NCBI GenBank assembly: GCA_022925895.1
Contig: JAKSYS010000640.1
Location: 1-36,199, forward strand
DNA length: 36,199 nt
DNA from: Fragilaria crotonensis
Taxonomy: Eukaryota > Bacillariophyta > Fragilariophyceae > Fragilariales > Fragilariaceae
Reading direction: 5' to 3'
Under the pieces are notes generated by a model. The model did no database searches. It was given only the letters and a program-made list of their open reading frames with translations, and was not told the DNA's origin. This document shows, piece after piece, positions 20,423-30,272 of this stretch. Positions within the stretch are counted from its first letter, which is position 1, and each line of letters starts with the position of its first letter. The position numbers and the translations under genes are program-made.

Positions 20423-21285
20423 TTATTCGAATGGACTCATCGATGTAAGTGGTCCGCAGCCAACCTCTTGGCCCGAATATTCCGAGAGGAAGTTGGTGTC
20501 CATGCGACTCTTTGTGACGATAAGGCGAACCGAGTGGAATCGCACGTCAACTCGTCTCAAGTCATCGTCATTTGGCTTGAAATTGATGTCGACAAACAGT
20601 GTCGCCTGGCGCTTTTCCCGTCCTGGAAACCGGAAAGTCACGACGTTGCGCACCCGTCCCTTTTTCAGGTCGACCAATTGACTGCTGCGTGCAGATCCTC
20701 GCTCGACACCCAGACGCTCGAGGCGATCCTGCACAGGGCGAGGAAGAAATGGATTGGAACGACCTTGCCCATCTGGGTTGTTGCTGTAAGCCTGGTTTTC
20801 TAATGGACTGAAAGCCGTCGAGGCGCGTTAGTCTCCCATTGTCTGTAGCACTTAATTGCTTTCGCACGTTTCGCGCCAGGTTAAACTTACTTGATCAAAG
20901 CACGAAGTGGATTGCGTCTCCACTCGGTGCTTCGTCTATCTTGAGCGGTCCACAGAAGTTCCCAGTTACCAGCAAGACTTTCCAGTACATCGTCATCGGG
21001 CGTCGGACAATTCTTTTCAAGTTCGTCGATCTGTCCTAAAATGTGGGTAGTCAACTTCCTCGACGTCGGAGCATTGCTTGGAGTTTCCTTCAAGGAATCC
21101 AAAAGCTCTGCCTTCATGATCAATCGGGCATTCTCGGTGCCCTGTGTCGCAGCCCACATTACAGAGTATACATTCGAGTGTCCATGACTCCTCACATTTG
21201 TGGGAGGGACAAAGCAATGTGATGTTCGCAAGCAAAGAGCAATTAATGCTATCGTCAAGCTGGAGGATGTTCTATTCAGGATCAT
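20423..21285 (-). CDS. Plastid-lipid-associated protein (PAP/fibrillin), two exons
   Basis: Exon 1 is 21285-20891 and exon 2 is 20807-20423 (minus strand), joined by an 83-nt GT-AG intron (aa/gtaagt to tttcag/tcc). The junction codon AAT gives ALI-N-PLENQAYSNNPDGQG, and the product is 259 residues. The N-terminus is a signal peptide (MILNRTSSSLTIALIALCL) followed by SHC-FVPPTN, where Phe25 sits at the expected cleavage site. This is the ASAFAP-type bipartite presequence that sends diatom proteins through the ER into the complex plastid. The fibrillin signature LAGNWELLWTAQD (104-116) and a lipocalin-like strand-rich exon 2 (RNVVTFRFPG, ATLFVDINF, VDVRFHSVRLIV) support the PAP/fibrillin family, which coats or binds plastid lipids and associates with plastoglobules or thylakoids. 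It converges with the ankyrin gene (181-nt gap). Confidence 0.88.
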
Positions 21286-22140
21286 GTCGTGAGAGGGAGT
21301 TGCACTATCATATATGCATACGAGCTAACGGGTATAGTTCTCGACCTTCATGTATGATTTGTGTCTGGTGTGTATGCATATGCAAAAGCAAGTGCTCCTA
21401 TGCATACCTCAACCATCGAAGGCAAATCCAGCAGAAATTATATAATGTAAGCATATCTTCAGTGGATCTACATAGTGAATCTACGATGAATCAATACGGA
21501 GAAGTGTTTCCTTCCATCCTCCGGGTACTTTTATTCAAGAATAGGGACCGCTTTCTGAGGAACGGAAGAACGATCAGCTTATCGAATGATACGTACGCCA
21601 GTATGCATACCTGGTACATGTACCAAGAAACATGTACCTGGTACTGGATGGAGTATGAAATTAGAAAAGGACAGCTTCCGAAATCGACTCCAACAGTCAT
21701 CGCCAAGGACACAACGGGAAAGTGCGGGTGTGGTCCGCTGTTGCGTAACAGGTACTTGGTACCAGTAGTAGCACCATACAGCTTGGACCGTGTAACCGGA
21801 GCATGTCTCAATCGCAACAACTGTACTACACGTTTATAATTTTCCAACCCATTCGTTGATCAGTCGGCCTCGCTGTGTTGCTTGCCATCGAAAGGATTGA
21901 GAAGGTCAAAGCAGCCCATCACTCGACGCGTTAAAGCCAACAATTGACCCTGCTCGCTAAATGGCAGTAGGCTACGGTGACTCTATCCTGTGCGTTCTTA
22001 GCGATAAGCCCTGTGCCCACCTTACGAATCGAAGGGACGGGAATTCAACTTTGCTATTTCTTTCCACCGGCGCCAGTAGCGACCACCCTGACTGATACGA
22101 ATTATCAGTGTTGAAACTCTCGACTTCTTGATACGAATCG
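21286..22140. promoter_or_regulatory. Divergent intergenic region between PAP/fibrillin and PRL genes
   Basis: No gene is supported. The open frames across this region on both strands show no domain. Around 21595-21650 the sequence has interlocking palindromes (acctggtacatgtacc and acatgtacctggtac), and ggtacttggtacc lies at about 21750-21762. Promoters of both flanking genes are expected here. Confidence 0.4.
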
Positions 22141-22719
22141 ATGACTTTGAATCTGCAGAAAGTATCCAACAGTACCAAGACCAGTGCAACCAAAGCAGTC
22201 ATGATTGGTTCCAGGCCATCCTTTATCTCTGTTCCACCCATGCGCTTCCTCATCATGGACGCACCGCGACAATCTAACCTCCATCTCTATATCAAGGAGA
22301 TGAAGAAGCATTCCGTTTCCGATGTTGTGAGAGTTTGCGAGCCGACCTATCTGAGCTCCGAGTTGGAGTGCTGGAATGGGACTTCACGAGATGGAATACC
22401 CCGATGGTCACGCCCCTCACGCGAACTTATTGACCGATGGCTCGGGCTTGTGGAAGATACCTTTTTCAAGGAGTCGAGCGCCGTCAATTCTAAGTGCCTC
22501 GCTGTGCATTGTGTTGCAGGGTTGGGCAGAGCACCCGTCATGGTCGCCATTGCACTCATTGAATTTGCTAATTACGACCCCATGGAAGCCGTGGCTTTGA
22601 TCCGCAGCCATCGTCGAGGCGCCATTAACGAGAAGCAGCTCACGTACCTTGAGGGGTACAAGCGTCATTGGAAGCGATCCGCCGGAACTGGTGAGAGTGC
22701 CTGCTGCGTTATGCTTTGA
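22141..22719 (+). CDS. PRL/PTP4A-type protein tyrosine phosphatase with prenylation box
   Basis: 192 residues. The phosphatase core is at about 33-176: MRFLIMDAPRQSNLHLYIKE, RVCEPTY (Cys66, in the place of the redox cysteine of animal PRLs), WNGTSRDGIPRW with probable general-acid Asp84, and the P-loop HCVAGLGRAP (123-132) with nucleophile Cys124 and Arg130. RRGAINEKQLTYLEGYK (158-174) is a strong PRL signature. The C-terminus ACCVML ends in a CAAX box (Cys189-Val-Met-Leu); Leu at the last position favours geranylgeranylation, so membrane attachment is expected. Human PRLs act in membrane signalling and magnesium transport through CNNM partners; whether that holds here is unknown. About 30 N-terminal residues precede the usual start, with an alternative ATG at residue 21. 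One exon. Confidence 0.93.
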   Translation: MTLNLQKVSNSTKTSATKAVMIGSRPSFISVPPMRFLIMDAPRQSNLHLYIKEMKKHSVSDVVRVCEPTYLSSELECWNGTSRDGIPRWSRPSRELIDRWLGLVEDTFFKESSAVNSKCLAVHCVAGLGRAPVMVAIALIEFANYDPMEAVALIRSHRRGAINEKQLTYLEGYKRHWKRSAGTGESACCVML

Positions 22720-22937
22720 AGACCACTCGTTCCGTTTGAGTTTATGTATTCCGTTGGTTTTTGTTTCTCGTATCTAGAAATAGGTTATAATGTGTCGAAA
22801 CAAATAGTTCAGTGTTAATGTAGAGCTTGTAGTGTCTCCTTGATGGGTGATGGGCAGGACTTCTTTGCTGCTGCCTGCGCCACGCATCTCTATCTCCATT
22901 AAGAATTTAGTCAGTGATTGTGAAACAGGCCTGACCG

Positions 22938-23262
22938 ACGATCAACATTCTTCTTTTCACTTCTTTTCTTCCATGGCTTCAGAGCGTCAAGCTATTCCTT
23001 GGCAACGCCGAAATAGGTTTGCAAGTCAGCAGTAGTCAGTTTTTTTCTCGAGTCGCATATTCAGCCCTGTCCACACTAGGCTTCAAAGAGTAAAAGAGGA
23101 TACCAAACTCTTCGCCTGCGTTCTTGGGAGCGCGTCGATCTCTGCAGCATCTTCTTTATTCTTCTCCAACAGGAAGGGGCGCTGCTTTCTTGTCGCTTGT
23201 GCCTTTTCTCAGCTTTTCCATAGCACCAATAATCTGCGGCTGGAGTTCCTTCGTCTTATCCT
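22938..23262 (-). pseudogene. Decayed duplicate of the 3' end of the villin-headpiece gene
   Basis: The plus-strand sequence from about 22938 to 23095 aligns with 23535-23700, the headpiece-coding end of the neighbouring gene; shared runs include atcaacattcttctt/accaacattcttctt, aggtttgcaagtcagcag/aggtttggaagtcagcag and ctgtccacac/ccgtccacac. About 23173-23262 aligns with the coiled-coil coding part at about 23780-23865. The offset is near 600 bp throughout. Read on the minus strand, the copy keeps fragments such as AEYATRE and ALKPWKK but has a TAG at 22992-22994 and indels. It is a partial tandem duplication that has lost coding capacity. Confidence 0.7.
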
Positions 23263-23527
23263 AGTGTTCGACCAACGTTGCCTAACTGAAAGAGATGGTT
23301 TACATACAGTCTGAAATTCTACGCACCAGGCATTCATGACCTTGTCTCTCGTCTTCCTTCCCTGTTCCATGGCTCCTCATGTCGAGAAAGGAATTACAAC
23401 AACTAGATCAGTGCTAATGCTTCAGTGTGTGGCTTCTCTTAGAAGATCTTAGACTACTCGCGGCCACCTACGCAACCCACACTTCGATGTCACAATGATG
23501 TCAAAGCTTTTGACAAACGATGGGGGT

Positions 23528-26500
23528 TTACCAAAGACCAACATTCTTCTTCAGACTATTTTTCTTCCAAGGCTTTAGAGTGCTGAACTCTTCCTTCGCC
23601 ATCCCGAAGTAGGTTTGGAAGTCAGCAGGAGAGAGGTATTGTTCTCGTGTCGCGTATTCAACCCCGTCCACACCAGCTTTCAACTCGTCCAACGAGTAAA
23701 ATTGATGCCATGCTCTTCAGCTGCTTTCTTGCGAGCTGCCTCGGCCTCTGCAGCCAACTTCTTAGCTGCGTCTTCGGCAGCAAGTCGCGCTGCTTCTTTC
23801 TCTTCTTGCATTTTCTTCAGTTTTTCCTCAGCAGCCTTGACCTTCTCCTCCAGTTCCTTCTTCTTTCTTTCCTCCTCAGCCAACCTCGCCACCTCCAAGG
23901 ACTTGATTTTCTCTGCGGCTTCAAGTTTACGGGCCTTTTCTTCTTCAATCATAGCCTTCGCCTGAGCTTCTTGGCGGGCCTTGATCTCCTCGGCACTTCT
24001 ACCCATGTTCTTCAGCAGCTCTGCGGCTTCTTTCTTCCGTGCATCTTCCTCCTCCTTGAGAGCTTTTATTTGTGCCGCCTTTATTGCTTCGAGTTCTTCA
24101 GCAGACTTTTGAGACTGCTTGATTCGTTCAGCAGCTTCAAGCTTTCGGGCTTGCTCTTCTTCTTTCATAATGCGAGCTTGTTCAAGCTTGTGGGCTTCGC
24201 GATCAGCAGCGCTCATCTTTTCAATAGCATTCTGCTTGCGAGCGCTATCAGTCAAAGCCAACTTCTGATCCGTAGGCTCGGAATTTAGAGAAGCTGACTT
24301 ACTGACCGATACAACGGGCGTTGAAGGCTCCTTCGTTGCGGGAATTGCTTGTGATTCCGATTCAGCAGTAACGTCGACCGCAATATTTGATTCACCCGCT
24401 TTATCAACCACAGCTTCCGTAGGCTGTGAGAGGGACTGGGATTCAGTGCCATCAAACGCTTGCTCTTCAACTTCCTCTGCAGGCTCTTGCGTCTCAAGAA
24501 TTGGTTCCCCTGCCGTAGTCACATCTGCGTCAGGCATTCCTACAAGCGTGTGGTTTGCATCCGAATCTGACGCGATTGGAGCGACATCAGACGGTTCATC
24601 AACAGCCGGCTCCTCTTCGACTGACTCTACTACACCAGGGTCGGTCTCTCGCTTCTCCTCAACGACTGCAACATCAATCGGTTCCTCATTGCCTGGCTCC
24701 TCCGGAACAGGTCCATCCGCGATAGGTTCGACGATAACGGATTCCTCGGCGACTGACTCTTCCGCAACTGTGTCGGCTGCAATGGATGCTGCGGCAGCCA
24801 GTTCCTCGGCGATTGGCTCCTCCACAACATGTTCGGTGTCCGGCTTCTCCTCGACGATTGCCACATCAATCGGTTCCTCATCGCCCGGCTCCTCAGCAAC
24901 AGGTGCAGCCGCGATAGGCTCCAAGACACTAGATTCCTCGGCGACTGACTCTTCAGAAGCTACAGCAGCCTTTTCCTCGGCGATTGGTTCTTGCGCAACC
25001 GGCTTCTCAGGGATTGGATCTTCCGTAACTTCCGTGGTGACAGTCTCCTCGGCTGCAACTTGTTCCCCTGTGATAGGTGCAACATCAACCGGTTCCTCCA
25101 AGTTGGGTGCTACGGCAGCCGATTCCTCCGTAACGGCCTCCGCTGGGGCAACAGGTTCCGGTGCGATGGGTGCCACACCAACCACTTCCTCTGCGATTGG
25201 ATCCTCTGCAACCGATTCCGCTGCGATTGGTGCAACGGCCCCCGATTCCTCAGCAACGGAGTCTTCTGCGATAACAGGTTCCTCTGCGATTGAATCCTCT
25301 GCGATTGGGGCAACGCCGATCGGTTCCTCTGCAATGATATCCTCACCGATGGGCTCCTCTGCGATTAGTGCAACGGCAGCCAATTCCTCGCTTACGGTCT
25401 CGTCTGCTGCAACAGGTTCCGGATCGATTGGTGCAGCGTCAACCGCTTCATCCGCGATTGGATCCTCATTAATGGGCTCTTCCGCGATTGGTGCAACGGC
25501 AGCCGATTCCTCGGAAACGGACTCCTCTGCGGCAACAGGTTCCGGTTCGAGTGGTACGATATCAGCCGGTTCCTCATCGATTGGCACCTCTGCAATTGAT
25601 GCAACGGCACCCGATTCCACAGTAACGGACTCTTCTGCAGCAACAATTTCCGCTGCAATGGGTGAAGCAGCAACCGGTTCATCGGAAACTGGATCCTCTG
25701 AAATTGGTACAACAGCACCAGATTCCTCTGCGATTGGATCCTCATCAATGAGCTCCTCTGCGGTTGGTGCATCGGCAACCAGTTCATCGACACTTGACTC
25801 CTCGACAACCGGTTCCACCGCAATGGGTACTCCGGCAGTCGGATTCTCAGCGATCGATTCTTCGGCAACTAACTCGTTTGAGGGTACTTCACCGATACCG
25901 TGTTCCTGTTTAACGGCATCTGCTGCTATCGGCTTCTCATCGATTGGTTCCTCTGAATTATGATCTTCTTCGACTACGTCCTCTGTGATTGGTTCCACTT
26001 CAACGGGTTCCTTTGCTACAGATTCTTCCACTGGCTCCTCCTCGACGCTATCGTCTGCAACTAGCGTCTCTTCGACAAAATCGTCAACTGCGGTTGATGC
26101 ACCGGCTGCTATAACCGCATCTGATTCGTCAGCATAAGCTTCTCCTTCTCCAGCTGTATCTTCAATAGTGTCCAATTCGAGTTGATCGGTCGTGTTCTGG
26201 GTCGGTTCGTTTTGCTGCACCTCATCGTTTTGGTCTGCATCCACTGGCACAACGTCTTCCGAAGCATTATTGTCTGGTGCATCATCATCTTCTCCTCCTT
26301 CTTCCGATGACACTAATGCACTTTCATGTTCGGCTGCAACGCCACCGTCGTCATTCACAACGACACTTTGATGATCCATCACGCCATTGGTCGTGTGGAG
26401 GTCGGTGTAGTCGGCTTCGTCAGTAGGAACAGAAACGACTTCGTTCTGGATAGCGAAAGCTTCTGCCTCCATATCGTTAGTAAGGTCCTTCTTTGTACCT

Positions 26501-26568
26501 CCCATTGAGTAATCCTCTGGTTGGTCGTAGTCGTCGATGCTGTTGTTGTTGGTCGGCGTAGTCGACAT
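23528..26568 (-). CDS. Acidic-repeat, coiled-coil protein with C-terminal villin headpiece (one 1-nt frameshift)
   Basis: The start is ATG at 26566-26568 (MSTTPTNNNSIDDYDQPEDY); the frame extends 10 codons upstream only from a GTG. Residues of about 170-700 are a long acidic Glu/Pro/Ala/Val/Ile repeat of five-residue units such as EEPIA and EEPVA. About 788-955 is a Lys/Glu-rich coiled coil with three tandem 36-residue units sharing EEExARKxEAAE. In the long frame the protein stops at 23680. However, one missing base in the T-run at minus 23701-23698 (aattttac) would continue it in the next frame to a stop at 23528-23530, ending in a classic 35-residue villin headpiece: LSPADFQTYFGMAKEEF, then LKPWKKNSLKKNVGLW. 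With one base restored the total is exactly 1014 codons. Headpieces bind F-actin, so an actin-crosslinking or actin-tethering role is inferred. Confidence 0.82.
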
Positions 26569-27093
26569 GTTGGGATGAAGCGCAAAGGAGGTCGACACTG
26601 GGATTGATCAAATGGTGCCACTACGAATCTTTTAATTTTCAAACTGCCGAAGAAAGAATTCGAAAGTCCTTGATGTGCTTGTGGTTCTTGTGCTCTTTAT
26701 GATCTTCGTGCGACGTGTGTATGAGTGCCGTGACTCAAGGACAAGGGCCAATCGTTGGAGTGTGATTTTTAAAGTTGTTGTTGTGGGGATTTTCGGGGAG
26801 GCACAGAGTATAATGATTTTTCGTGACCTGCAACCACGTGTTGCAAGGCTGTTTTACTTGCCCCATTGCCCCATTGGACGGAGCATCTATAGCACATATA
26901 CACCATTAGATTCAGTACTTAAACGCGTACATATCGTATAGAAGCCACGAGCGCGTTGGCACAACTCATCGTAGGGACAGGAAGGCGCGTTCCTCCGCAG
27001 ACTAGAAAAATAGACTATGGCTCGGAGTATCATGGTCACACGCTATCCGGAGGGTCGATGGGCGCGCCCGGATCGCCAAAGAGAAGGGGTTTG
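26569..27093. other. Upstream region of the headpiece gene, up to the LTR element
   Basis: No gene is seen; the plus-strand frame at 26675-26941 has no recognisable domain. The promoter of the minus-strand headpiece gene should lie in the first part. The five bases before the LTR are gtttg (27089-27093). Confidence 0.4.
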
Positions 27094-27594
27094 TGACAGT
27101 ATTCGTGTAGACGGTACGCGAGTACTGGCCGACAGTACGCTGAAGGACGGTAGGTCCGGGCGTACGCATGACGGACTTGGAGCACAGGCCACTGGCGGAC
27201 ATGGCTTTGGGCGACGTAGTAGGGTTGACCATGGTGAATGTAAGTAGTACAAATGTGTAGATATGTAGAGGAACAATAGTAGGGAAGTAAAGGCCTTTAC
27301 TTTGTGTGTTAATGGAAGTTGTAGATGTAGAATAATGAGAATAGAAGTGGGGGAACCAAATGATGAAAAAGTGAGGTGCAGATGAGACTCCGAGGCTAAT
27401 GTAGATGGCATCCGATTTAGTACCAGGGGTCGTGTGTAGACCGGTACGTAGAAATGAGATGGCATCTACATTAGGCCGGATGGCATCTCAAATTCAAATG
27501 GTTACGCGGGACAAGAGGTCTGATTCTCAGGAGCTAGTGTTGTGACGGAAAGTGGTCAGACGACTCATGACGGTGCAACAGTAGATCTCTATCA
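27094..27594 (-). repeat. 3' LTR of the copia element (501 bp)
   Basis: Matches 35700-36197 along its whole length by direct comparison. The only difference seen is three extra bases here (gaaagtggtcag against gaaagtcag). It ends in TG/CA. Confidence 0.93.
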
Positions 27595-27605
27595 CCCCTC
27601 TTGGA
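27595..27605 (-). other. Polypurine tract of the copia element
   Basis: On the minus strand the sequence reads AAGAGGGG directly before the 3' LTR (TGATAG), the position and composition expected of the plus-strand DNA primer site. The pol stop codon lies just upstream. Confidence 0.8.
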
Positions 27606-30272
27606 TCAGATCTCAGGTCCCAAAGTTGGTGAAGAAAGCATGTGGTCAGGTAGGATGCAGAAGATCTTCTTGAGGTGTGGATCAATTTTGCCAGAAAGTT
27701 GTGTCTTGGTGAGAATATCAGCAAGTTGATAGTCACAAGGGATCCAGTGAAGTTGATGGATACCATCTTGTTGGCCTTGGCGGACAAAATGGAAGCGTCG
27801 TTCAATGTGACGGGTCTTGCGGGTGAGTTTGCCATTTTTGGCAATCTGAACAGTGGCTTCATTGTCAATCATTAAGATTGCAGGAGTGGTTGGTAAGTGC
27901 TGGGTGGATTCGCGCCATTGTTTTGTGCCAAGATATAGCATGTCATAGAGGAGCATGCGGATGTGAGCGGTGGCCATGGTGGCAGAGCATGCAGCCATAT
28001 ATTCAGCTTCAGAGGTTGACATGGCAACTGGAGTGGGCATGGTTGAGTTTGCTTCAATAAGTGCTCCATTGTGGAAGATCATGTAGCCAATGGTTGAGCG
28101 GCCAGTGTCTGGGCAGTCTTGCCAGCTGGCATCAGAGAAAACAGTAAGATCAGCATAGGGGATGCGATGTTGTAGGCAGATCTCATAGATAGGATTGGAT
28201 GTGCAATCAGGGTAGAACTTGAGTGCATAGTAGGGACGGCGGCGTAGGTAGCCGATGAGCCAGGTGAGGGCACGGAAGTCGAGAATTCCAGGAGCAATAC
28301 AGGCTTTGGCAAGTTTGCAGACAGCAAAGAGGATATCAGCTCTGGTGTTGTATGCCAGGTAGAGGAGAGTGCAGACAGCGGAGCGAAAGGGAAGTCGCTG
28401 TTGCTTTTGTGCAACAAGTGCAATGTCTTGTTCTGTGACAGGACGGTTTTCTTTACTGAAGGTGTAGTCTGGCGGGAATGGGGTGTCGCGTTCGGGGAAT
28501 TCGGAAGTCGGGTCATAACGTTGAAGGGTGTTCAAGACATAACGGTGCTGGTCCAAAGTATAGGTTGAGTCTTGGTGCTGGTGAATGCGCATTTGCAGGA
28601 ACCATTGTGCAGGACCAAGGAATTTGACATCAAAGCGGTTTTTGACGGAATCTTCAAATTGTTTTTCAATGGAATCATTGCTGCCAGCATACAGCATATC
28701 ATCAACGAAGAAAAGGAGGCGGAGCCATTGGTTGTGTTTGTCATATCGGACAAAGTAGGATGGTTCAGATTGGGATTGGATAAAACCTTGGGAGTAAAGC
28801 CATTCAGAAAATTCAATGTTCCAGTATTTGCCAGAGTAGACAAGGCCATAGATTCCTTTGTCCAGGAGAAGTGGTTTGCCAAAGAATTTAGCATATTCAG
28901 GGAAATGAAAAGCGTATTCCAATGGGAGCTTAACAAAGTGGCGGCCAATGACTTTAGCTTGCAAGTAGGCGCCAATAAAGTCAGCACTTTTGAGTTTGCG
29001 GCGGGAAGCACAAATTGTGGAGAGAAGGAGCTTGACCCCTCTTGAAGATGCACAGGGTGACCAAGTGTCCTCAAAGGGTTGAGGAATTTCAATTGGTTGG
29101 ACTTTTGGTGTTGCAGAAGCAATTGCATTAGCAATTTCTTGACGCTGTTGAAGGAGATGTTGCTGATGTGCGGCTTTTGCTTTCTTTAAAAGACGTTTCT
29201 CCAAGTCGCCTCGGGCGACCAGGCGAGCTTTAAGTTTCTCAAGTTTGCCAGTTGCTGTTTGTTTGGCTTTGAGAACAAGTTTGACAGGAATGATAGGGTC
29301 AGCTTGGGATGGAGTTTGTCCAAGGATGAATGTGCCATGATCAATGAGATTCTTGATTTCCATGCGAATTGCATGTAGCCAGGCAGAGCGTATGTCATCA
29401 TCAAGTTTGAGGACAGCTTTAAGAGATTGTGGCTCAGGAAGGTATTTGTCAACAGGTTCAGCAGGTTCTTCTTGACTGATAGTTGTATTATCAATGGTGA
29501 GCATGGCAGTGTGAATGGGATCAATGGAAGGAGGATCTTCATTACACTCTTGGAAGTAGAGGGTCATCATCTTTTGTAGATTGGAATGGCAGTGTTGGTG
29601 GCCAATGTAGTTCACTTGGTGTGGTGTTGGTGGTGTAGGGCCATGTTGATTATCAATATGGGAGGCATCAGGAAGTGCCACAAGTGATGTTGGGAGTTCG
29701 GAGGCATCAAGGAAGTGTGATGGAGGATTGCCGAGATCAGCGGCTGAGCCAGTTTGGTGAAAAGTGGCAGGTTCAGAGTTTTCAGCAGTGTTGCGGAGGC
29801 CATTGGGATTGAAATGGGAGCGTATAGGAACAGCTCCAGCAAAGGGCTTTGAATCAAAGCATAGGGCAGAGTTGAAGTCTTCATCAAAGTAGGCGTCACG
29901 TGTGATAATGAGGCTTTGCGGTTGATCAGGAGAATAGATGAGCCAGCCTGCAGAGTTTTCAGGGAATCCAAGGAATATACCACGGGAAGCGCGTTGGAGT
30001 TGCTGCTTATAGGTAATGATCTTGTTGCGGAAAGTTGGTTCATAACGCTTGAAGAAGGTTGGGCAACCAAAGATGCAGAAATTGCCTAGATTGGGCTTGC
30101 GTTTGTAGCTGAATTGATATGGAGTTGTTGGGATTCCATTGATGTCAGTGACATTCTTGGCTGGGCAGACATTGATAATGTGGACAGCATAGGCATGTGC
30201 ATGGTGGAAGAAGGCGCCACCAAGTCGGGCATTGTTAATCTGTTGGATAGGCCAGTTTGCAAAGATTTGCAT
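27606..30272 (-). CDS. Copia pol fragment: integrase C-terminus, reverse transcriptase, RNase H
   Basis: 888 codons, intact. Residues 1-145 match the part of copia integrase after the catalytic Glu: NARLGGAFFHHAHAYAVHII, PTTPYQFSYKRKPNLGNFCI, RASRGIFLGFPENSAGWLIY. Reverse transcriptase spans about 285-590: KLKARLVARGD (347-356), SADFIGAYLQA with Asp431, DKGIYGLVYSGKYW, and FFVDDMLYAG (521-530) with the active-site pair Asp524-Asp525. RNase H spans about 708-860: FSDASWQD with Asp714, MSTSEAEYMA with Glu755, MIDNEATVQ with Asp803, and YQLADILTK with Asp852. All polymerase and RNase H catalytic residues are present. The integrase zinc (HHCC) and DDE core are absent from this frame, and the DNA upstream encodes something else in a different frame, so integration would need help in trans. 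Confidence 0.93.
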   Translation of the reverse strand: MQIFANWPIQQINNARLGGAFFHHAHAYAVHIINVCPAKNVTDINGIPTTPYQFSYKRKPNLGNFCIFGCPTFFKRYEPTFRNKIITYKQQLQRASRGIFLGFPENSAGWLIYSPDQPQSLIITRDAYFDEDFNSALCFDSKPFAGAVPIRSHFNPNGLRNTAENSEPATFHQTGSAADLGNPPSHFLDASELPTSLVALPDASHIDNQHGPTPPTPHQVNYIGHQHCHSNLQKMMTLYFQECNEDPPSIDPIHTAMLTIDNTTISQEEPAEPVDKYLPEPQSLKAVLKLDDDIRSAWLHAIRMEIKNLIDHGTFILGQTPSQADPIIPVKLVLKAKQTATGKLEKLKARLVARGDLEKRLLKKAKAAHQQHLLQQRQEIANAIASATPKVQPIEIPQPFEDTWSPCASSRGVKLLLSTICASRRKLKSADFIGAYLQAKVIGRHFVKLPLEYAFHFPEYAKFFGKPLLLDKGIYGLVYSGKYWNIEFSEWLYSQGFIQSQSEPSYFVRYDKHNQWLRLLFFVDDMLYAGSNDSIEKQFEDSVKNRFDVKFLGPAQWFLQMRIHQHQDSTYTLDQHRYVLNTLQRYDPTSEFPERDTPFPPDYTFSKENRPVTEQDIALVAQKQQRLPFRSAVCTLLYLAYNTRADILFAVCKLAKACIAPGILDFRALTWLIGYLRRRPYYALKFYPDCTSNPIYEICLQHRIPYADLTVFSDASWQDCPDTGRSTIGYMIFHNGALIEANSTMPTPVAMSTSEAEYMAACSATMATAHIRMLLYDMLYLGTKQWRESTQHLPTTPAILMIDNEATVQIAKNGKLTRKTRHIERRFHFVRQGQQDGIHQLHWIPCDYQLADILTKTQLSGKIDPHLKKIFCILPDHMLSSPTLGPEI

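Noticed and set aside
20270-20803. 177-codon plus-strand frame
   Set aside because: Antisense of exon 2 of the PAP/fibrillin gene, whose splice junction and motifs are convincing.
21144-21839. 231-codon plus-strand frame
   Set aside because: It overlaps the start of the PAP/fibrillin gene on the other strand and then runs into palindrome-rich intergenic DNA; no domain.
24446-25963. 505-codon plus-strand open frame, rich in Ser, Thr, Ala and Gly
   Set aside because: It is the antisense of the acidic EEPxA repeat of the headpiece gene; the repeat codons read as SS-A-T/I-G on the other strand. It has no domain and no independent support.
28572-29045. 157-codon plus-strand frame inside the retrotransposon
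   Set aside because: Antisense of the reverse transcriptase domain.
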